From: Euperipatoides rowelli
Lineage: Eukaryota; Onychophora; Udeonychophora; Euonychophora; Peripatopsidae
NCBI GenBank assembly: GCA_003024985.2
Contig: PXIH01S0004403.1
Length of the DNA: 10,598 nucleotides
Direction: 5' to 3' (one strand)
Part shown: positions 7,956 through 10,598 of the stretch, in pieces
How the letters are laid out: each line of letters starts with the position of its first letter
Numbering within the stretch: the first letter of the stretch is position 1
Notes under the pieces: generated by a model
Database searches by the model: none
Told to the model about the DNA's origin: nothing
The model's input: only the letters and a program-made list of their open reading frames with translations
Translations under genes and position numbers: made by a program

Positions 7956-8223
7956 GCTTATTTTAAATAGTCATCTGCTTTTATTTTAGTTAGTAAATGA
8001 TATTTTATGAGTGCAGGGAATATTTAATAACACATGCTAGTTTTTCTGTCTTTATTTCAATGCCTACTATTTGTAGTATTTGATTATCTTCCTCCCAATT
8101 TTAGTCAATTGTTTCTCTTCATTTTCTAAAGTTTAGTGAACTATACAGGATAATTAACTATCTGCATATATTTCATGCATTGTGCCTCTGCATTTCAAAA
8201 TATTTAAATTTCCAATTAATATT
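7956..8223. other. Intron upstream of the Pol beta exon
   Basis: AT-rich sequence with no coding similarity, presumably intron. The preceding Pol beta exon, which in animals encodes the helix before the HhH, was looked for here and upstream and not found. Confidence 0.6.
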
Positions 8224-8255
8224 CTGACTTTATTTTATTTATTTTTTTATCTTAG
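8224..8255 (+). promoter_or_regulatory. Splice acceptor region (branch point, pyrimidine tract, AG) of the Pol beta exon
   Basis: CTGAC at 8224-8228 fits the animal branch-point consensus, with the A 29 nt before the first exon base. It is followed by a T-rich tract and TCTTAG at 8250-8255. The matching donor is GTAAAT at 8331-8336, directly after the last Lys codon. These signals set the exon borders; the branch point itself is inferred. Confidence 0.75.
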
Positions 8256-8330
8256 GATGGCATTGGTGATAGAATTGCTAAGAAAATAGATGAATTTATT
8301 GCAACTGGAAAACTTGCCAAACTGGAAAAA
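8256..8330 (+). CDS. POLB: DNA polymerase beta, internal exon (8-kDa lyase domain, HhH motif)
   Basis: A 25-codon open exon whose translation contains GIGDRIAKKIDEF followed by ATGKL and KLEK. This matches the helix-hairpin-helix and following helix of the DNA polymerase beta N-terminal lyase domain (about residues 63-87 in human numbering, from memory). Pol beta fills one-nucleotide gaps in nuclear base excision repair, and this domain removes the 5'-deoxyribose phosphate by a Schiff base on Lys72. Lys72 (second K of AKKIDEF) and Lys84 are conserved here. Position 68, Lys in human, is Arg, and position 71, Glu in human, is Lys. The related enzymes lambda, mu and TdT differ more in this stretch. 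The exon follows an AG at 8254-8255 and ends at GTAAAT, with both borders between codons. An in-frame TAG at the acceptor and later stops show it is not read through. Intact splice sites argue against a processed pseudogene. Neighbouring exons were not found, so the gene is only partly in the window. Confidence 0.9.
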
Positions 8331-8386
8331 GTAAATAATTTATTGTTCATTTGTTTATATTAGACGGTGTTAGTAGATAAAAAAAT
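8331..8386 (+). other. Start of intron downstream of the Pol beta exon
   Basis: Begins with the donor GTAAAT and reaches an in-frame stop within 11 codons. The next Pol beta exon (end of the lyase domain to the next HhH) was sought in all three + frames up to 10598 and not recognised, so the intron is probably longer than 2.2 kb. Confidence 0.6.
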
Positions 8387-8556
8387 ATCAGTTCTGGTAC
8401 CANTTTAAGTCTGGATTGTATCCAGACCAGGACCAGAAGTGATACAAGAACCCACATTTTCCTCAGTCTGGTTATGAGTCATTTCTGGATGTGGGATTTT
8501 TTTATTTGGAATTTACAGTAGCTAGGATCTGACTGGAAGAGTTGAGTTAGGACTCA
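8387..8556. repeat. Cluster of nested inverted repeats
   Basis: Outer arms at 8387-8401 and 8430-8443 (TTCTGGT and ACCAGAA cores) enclose a perfect hairpin GTCTGGAT-TGT-ATCCAGAC at 8409-8427. A second stem, CCCACAT with ATGTGGG, is at 8451-8457 and 8489-8495. A third, TGAGT-TAGG-ACTCA, is at 8543-8556. The stretch is less AT-rich than its surroundings. An N lies at 8403. It may be a decayed fold-back element or a structured RNA within the intron; no family was recognised. Confidence 0.5.
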
Positions 8557-9988
8557 CTAGCAGGAATGGAAAAAGTGGCCAAAGGAAGTAAACCTTCCGG
8601 TAGTCAAGCTGCTGCTTCCGAACTTTTTACAGAAGGAAAGATGCGATGCTCCACCAGTAGGTCCACAGCTAGACCTCAATAGTAGGTGTGAAAGCATCTC
8701 CCAAACTTTTAGTAATTTCTGAATTTGGTGCCTTGTAATTGCAAAATATACACATTGGTCTATTAATCTCTCTCTCCCCCCCCCCGCCCAGCATTTAAAA
8801 AAAATTAGAGACAACCCAACATGTTTGCTTTAAATCTATAGACAACACATGCACATTTTACCCTATGGCAAAAAAAAAATAAAACAACAAACTATAAGGT
8901 CTGTTAACTATTATGAATTTTGATATAGGGTTATTTATTTTAATTATAAGTTAAACATATTTCCAGATTTATAATATATAAATGCAAATGAAATTATTGA
9001 CAAAATTTTTCAACTTTCAGCCTTAGTTAGAGGAGAAAGCTCCTACCCCCCCCCCCCAAGGGAAGTCCCTAGATAGAGATAGTGATGAAAAAAAAATACT
9101 GTATTATCTTCATACATTCCCTTAAATAAAGTGATTATTTAAAGAAAAAAGACCTTGGTCTATTTTTAGAACAGACATGATCAGAATACAACAAAAGCCC
9201 AATTAAAAAAAAACTACAATAAAGCAAGCAATAAACCTTTCGTCTTTTATAGCATTTTTTTTTTTTAAAAAAAAAAATATATTAAAAAACTGAAAATAAA
9301 ACTTAATTTTTTACTGCCTAATAATTAATTAAAAAGTTTAGAAAATAATGAGATATTAAGAATAAGTTTAAATGAAGGCTTCTCTCTCCTCATTACAAAA
9401 TGAAATATTCCAGTGAAAGTCAAATAAATAATCAAATAAGTTTTTTTACAGTCAAAATTTAAAACTATTTTGATGATTATTATTTCAAATAATTAGCCTA
9501 CTGTTTAAATTGAACAATGGTAGTAATGTAATTAAATTTGTTTTTTTAAATAAAATCTATTGTAATCTTTCTCATTCTATTATTTTTATGTAATATTTTT
9601 TTTTTAACCTTTCATTTCTTCTGTTCAAAGACAAAATCTTTGGGTGGCCAAACTACCATACTACGGCACTTTTTCCATATTTTCCATATCTGCTCACTAG
9701 AATCCTAAGTTCGGTTCTAAAGACAGCTTTATAGTACAGATATGAAAAATATTGTTTTATTTTACACAGTCCTCTAAGAACTAGTGTTCAAACTTAATAT
9801 TTGAAACTTTAAGAAAATATAGCCTAATCCACAATTTAATGGAATACATTTTTAGTTTGATATATTTTATTCATTTTTATTATCCTACATTTGGGCGAGA
9901 AAAAGGTTGAAAATTTTAAATAATATAATTTTACCTAAACAACACCCCCTTTTTTACTTATATAACACTGACTTTTGATATCATTGGC
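8557..9988. other. Presumed intron, no gene seen
   Basis: 8557-8790 is relatively GC-rich and unlike the flanks but has no recognisable protein; the 85-codon - strand frame there shows no motif. Low-complexity tracts include a CT repeat leading into ten Cs (8776-8785) and twelve Cs (9046-9057). A T-run/A-run palindrome is near 9255-9278. A and T runs are common to the end of the stretch. Confidence 0.6.
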
Positions 9989-10021
9989 AATTTAGTTAAT
10001 AGCTAGGCTATTAACTAAATT
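9989..10021. repeat. Perfect 15-bp inverted repeat (3-nt loop)
   Basis: AATTTAGTTAATAGC at 9989-10003 is exactly mirrored by GCTATTAACTAAATT at 10007-10021 around TAG. The loop and right arm contain the TAGGCTA word common in this window. It is too short for an animal microRNA precursor and may be a cruciform-forming palindrome or a transposon end. Confidence 0.7.
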
Positions 10022-10272
10022 TATTTATATTTAAAAAAATAAAGTTTTCTTAAAAACAGAGTGATTTGATTTTGACCTGGACTCTACCTTTAAATAAAGT
10101 TTATGAAACAAACAGTTCAACCCATTTATTAACCAACACTACATTCATTGTGGTCCGAGATGAAAACGGGATTAAATATATTAAATACATTGATTATATT
10201 TTTGTAAAATAAATTAAATTAGGTCCAAATAACGAATATAAATAGATAATTTATTTACAATTAAAATGTTAC
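10022..10272. other. AT-rich, no gene seen
   Basis: No open frame of interest on either strand. Presumed intron. Confidence 0.5.
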
Positions 10273-10299
10273 AATTCTGAAGCTAATCACTTCAGAATT
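10273..10299. repeat. Perfect 10-bp inverted repeat (7-nt loop)
   Basis: AATTCTGAAG, loop CTAATCA, CTTCAGAATT. A stable stem for this AT-rich setting. There is no T tract or other sign of a terminator, and no adjacent gene to serve. Confidence 0.6.
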
Positions 10300-10598
10300 T
10301 TATTTTACATGAATATTTTAATTACAGTATTTGGAATTTAAGAATAATTTGCTTTCTTTTTTTAAAAAAAAAATCGTTTCCTACCTTAACCGCAAATTTT
10401 GAGAATAAAATGACAATCGGGAAATGATACACGTGTTACAGCACTCATACTTAAGATTGAGACTAATATTTTCTTTATTTTTACTATTTTTAGGGGCAAG
10501 AGGGATTTAATGTTTCTAGCGGTCTACTACTAGGTTATAATTAATTATAAGCTTGGAAAACTATTGCATCTACAGTATATGTTTTTATGAAGAAAAAA
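10300..10598. other. AT-rich, no gene confirmed
   Basis: Ends the window. A pyrimidine tract and AG at about 10470-10493 look like a splice acceptor, but the following 37 bases before a possible donor do not match Pol beta in any frame, so no exon is called. Confidence 0.5.

Noticed and set aside
8521-8760. tRNA-derived SINE
   Set aside because: The segment is compositionally distinct, but no convincing A and B box pair or simple tail could be found.
8557-8814. 85-codon - strand open frame
   Set aside because: No domain or compositional sign of coding; includes the C run translated as Gly residues.
10470-10531. Possible exon after a pyrimidine tract and AG at 10493
   Set aside because: The 37 bases before a candidate donor match no Pol beta segment in any frame, and short acceptor-like sites are common in T-rich introns.
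1-10598. CRISPR array, tRNA, rRNA or prokaryotic operon
   Set aside because: No regularly spaced short repeats, no cloverleaf or rRNA-like conserved blocks, and the spliced exon and retroelements point to an animal nuclear genome.

Overview
The window is about 10.6 kb of very AT-rich, intron-bearing eukaryotic DNA, almost certainly from an animal. The main evidence is a 75-nt exon (8256-8330, + strand) that encodes part of the 8-kDa lyase domain of DNA polymerase beta and has a good splice acceptor, donor and candidate branch point. No other Pol beta exon could be recognised, so the 3' half of the window appears to be intronic sequence of that gene. Homopolymer runs, two N bases (873, 8403) and many decayed transposons fit a draft assembly of a repeat-rich genome. 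The species cannot be named from the sequence.

Layout. 1-943: two directly repeated copies of a fold-back element of about 330 bp with terminal inverted repeats near 90 bp, plus a fragment between them. 1177-5102: a broken Ty3/gypsy LTR retrotransposon on the - strand, bounded by short LTRs of about 120 bp. It holds reverse transcriptase, a split RNase H, and integrase (zinc finger, DDE core, GPY/F-type C-terminal part), with a polypurine tract next to the 3' LTR. There is no room for gag or protease. RNase H is interrupted by about 770 bp of unrelated AT-rich sequence flanked by an 11-bp exact direct repeat. 5103-6360: non-coding, with a small cluster of promoter-like motifs at 5826-6039. 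6365-6985: a second, more decayed integrase relic of the same family on the + strand. 7728-7953: a 226-bp Tc1/mariner-pogo-type MITE with TA target duplications. 8256-8330: the Pol beta exon. 8331-10598: AT-rich sequence with hairpins and C runs but no recognised exon.

The only host gene supported is the Pol beta fragment (base excision repair). Everything else recognisable is mobile-element debris. No CRISPR array, rRNA, tRNA or bacterial-style gene was seen. The less expected observations are the split RNase H with its flanking repeat, the uneven loss of catalytic residues across the gypsy pol, and a strong excess of TACAGTA/TACTGTA and TAGGCTA/TAGCCTA words plus TACCGGTA and TAGGCCTA palindromes in both transposon and intron sequence.
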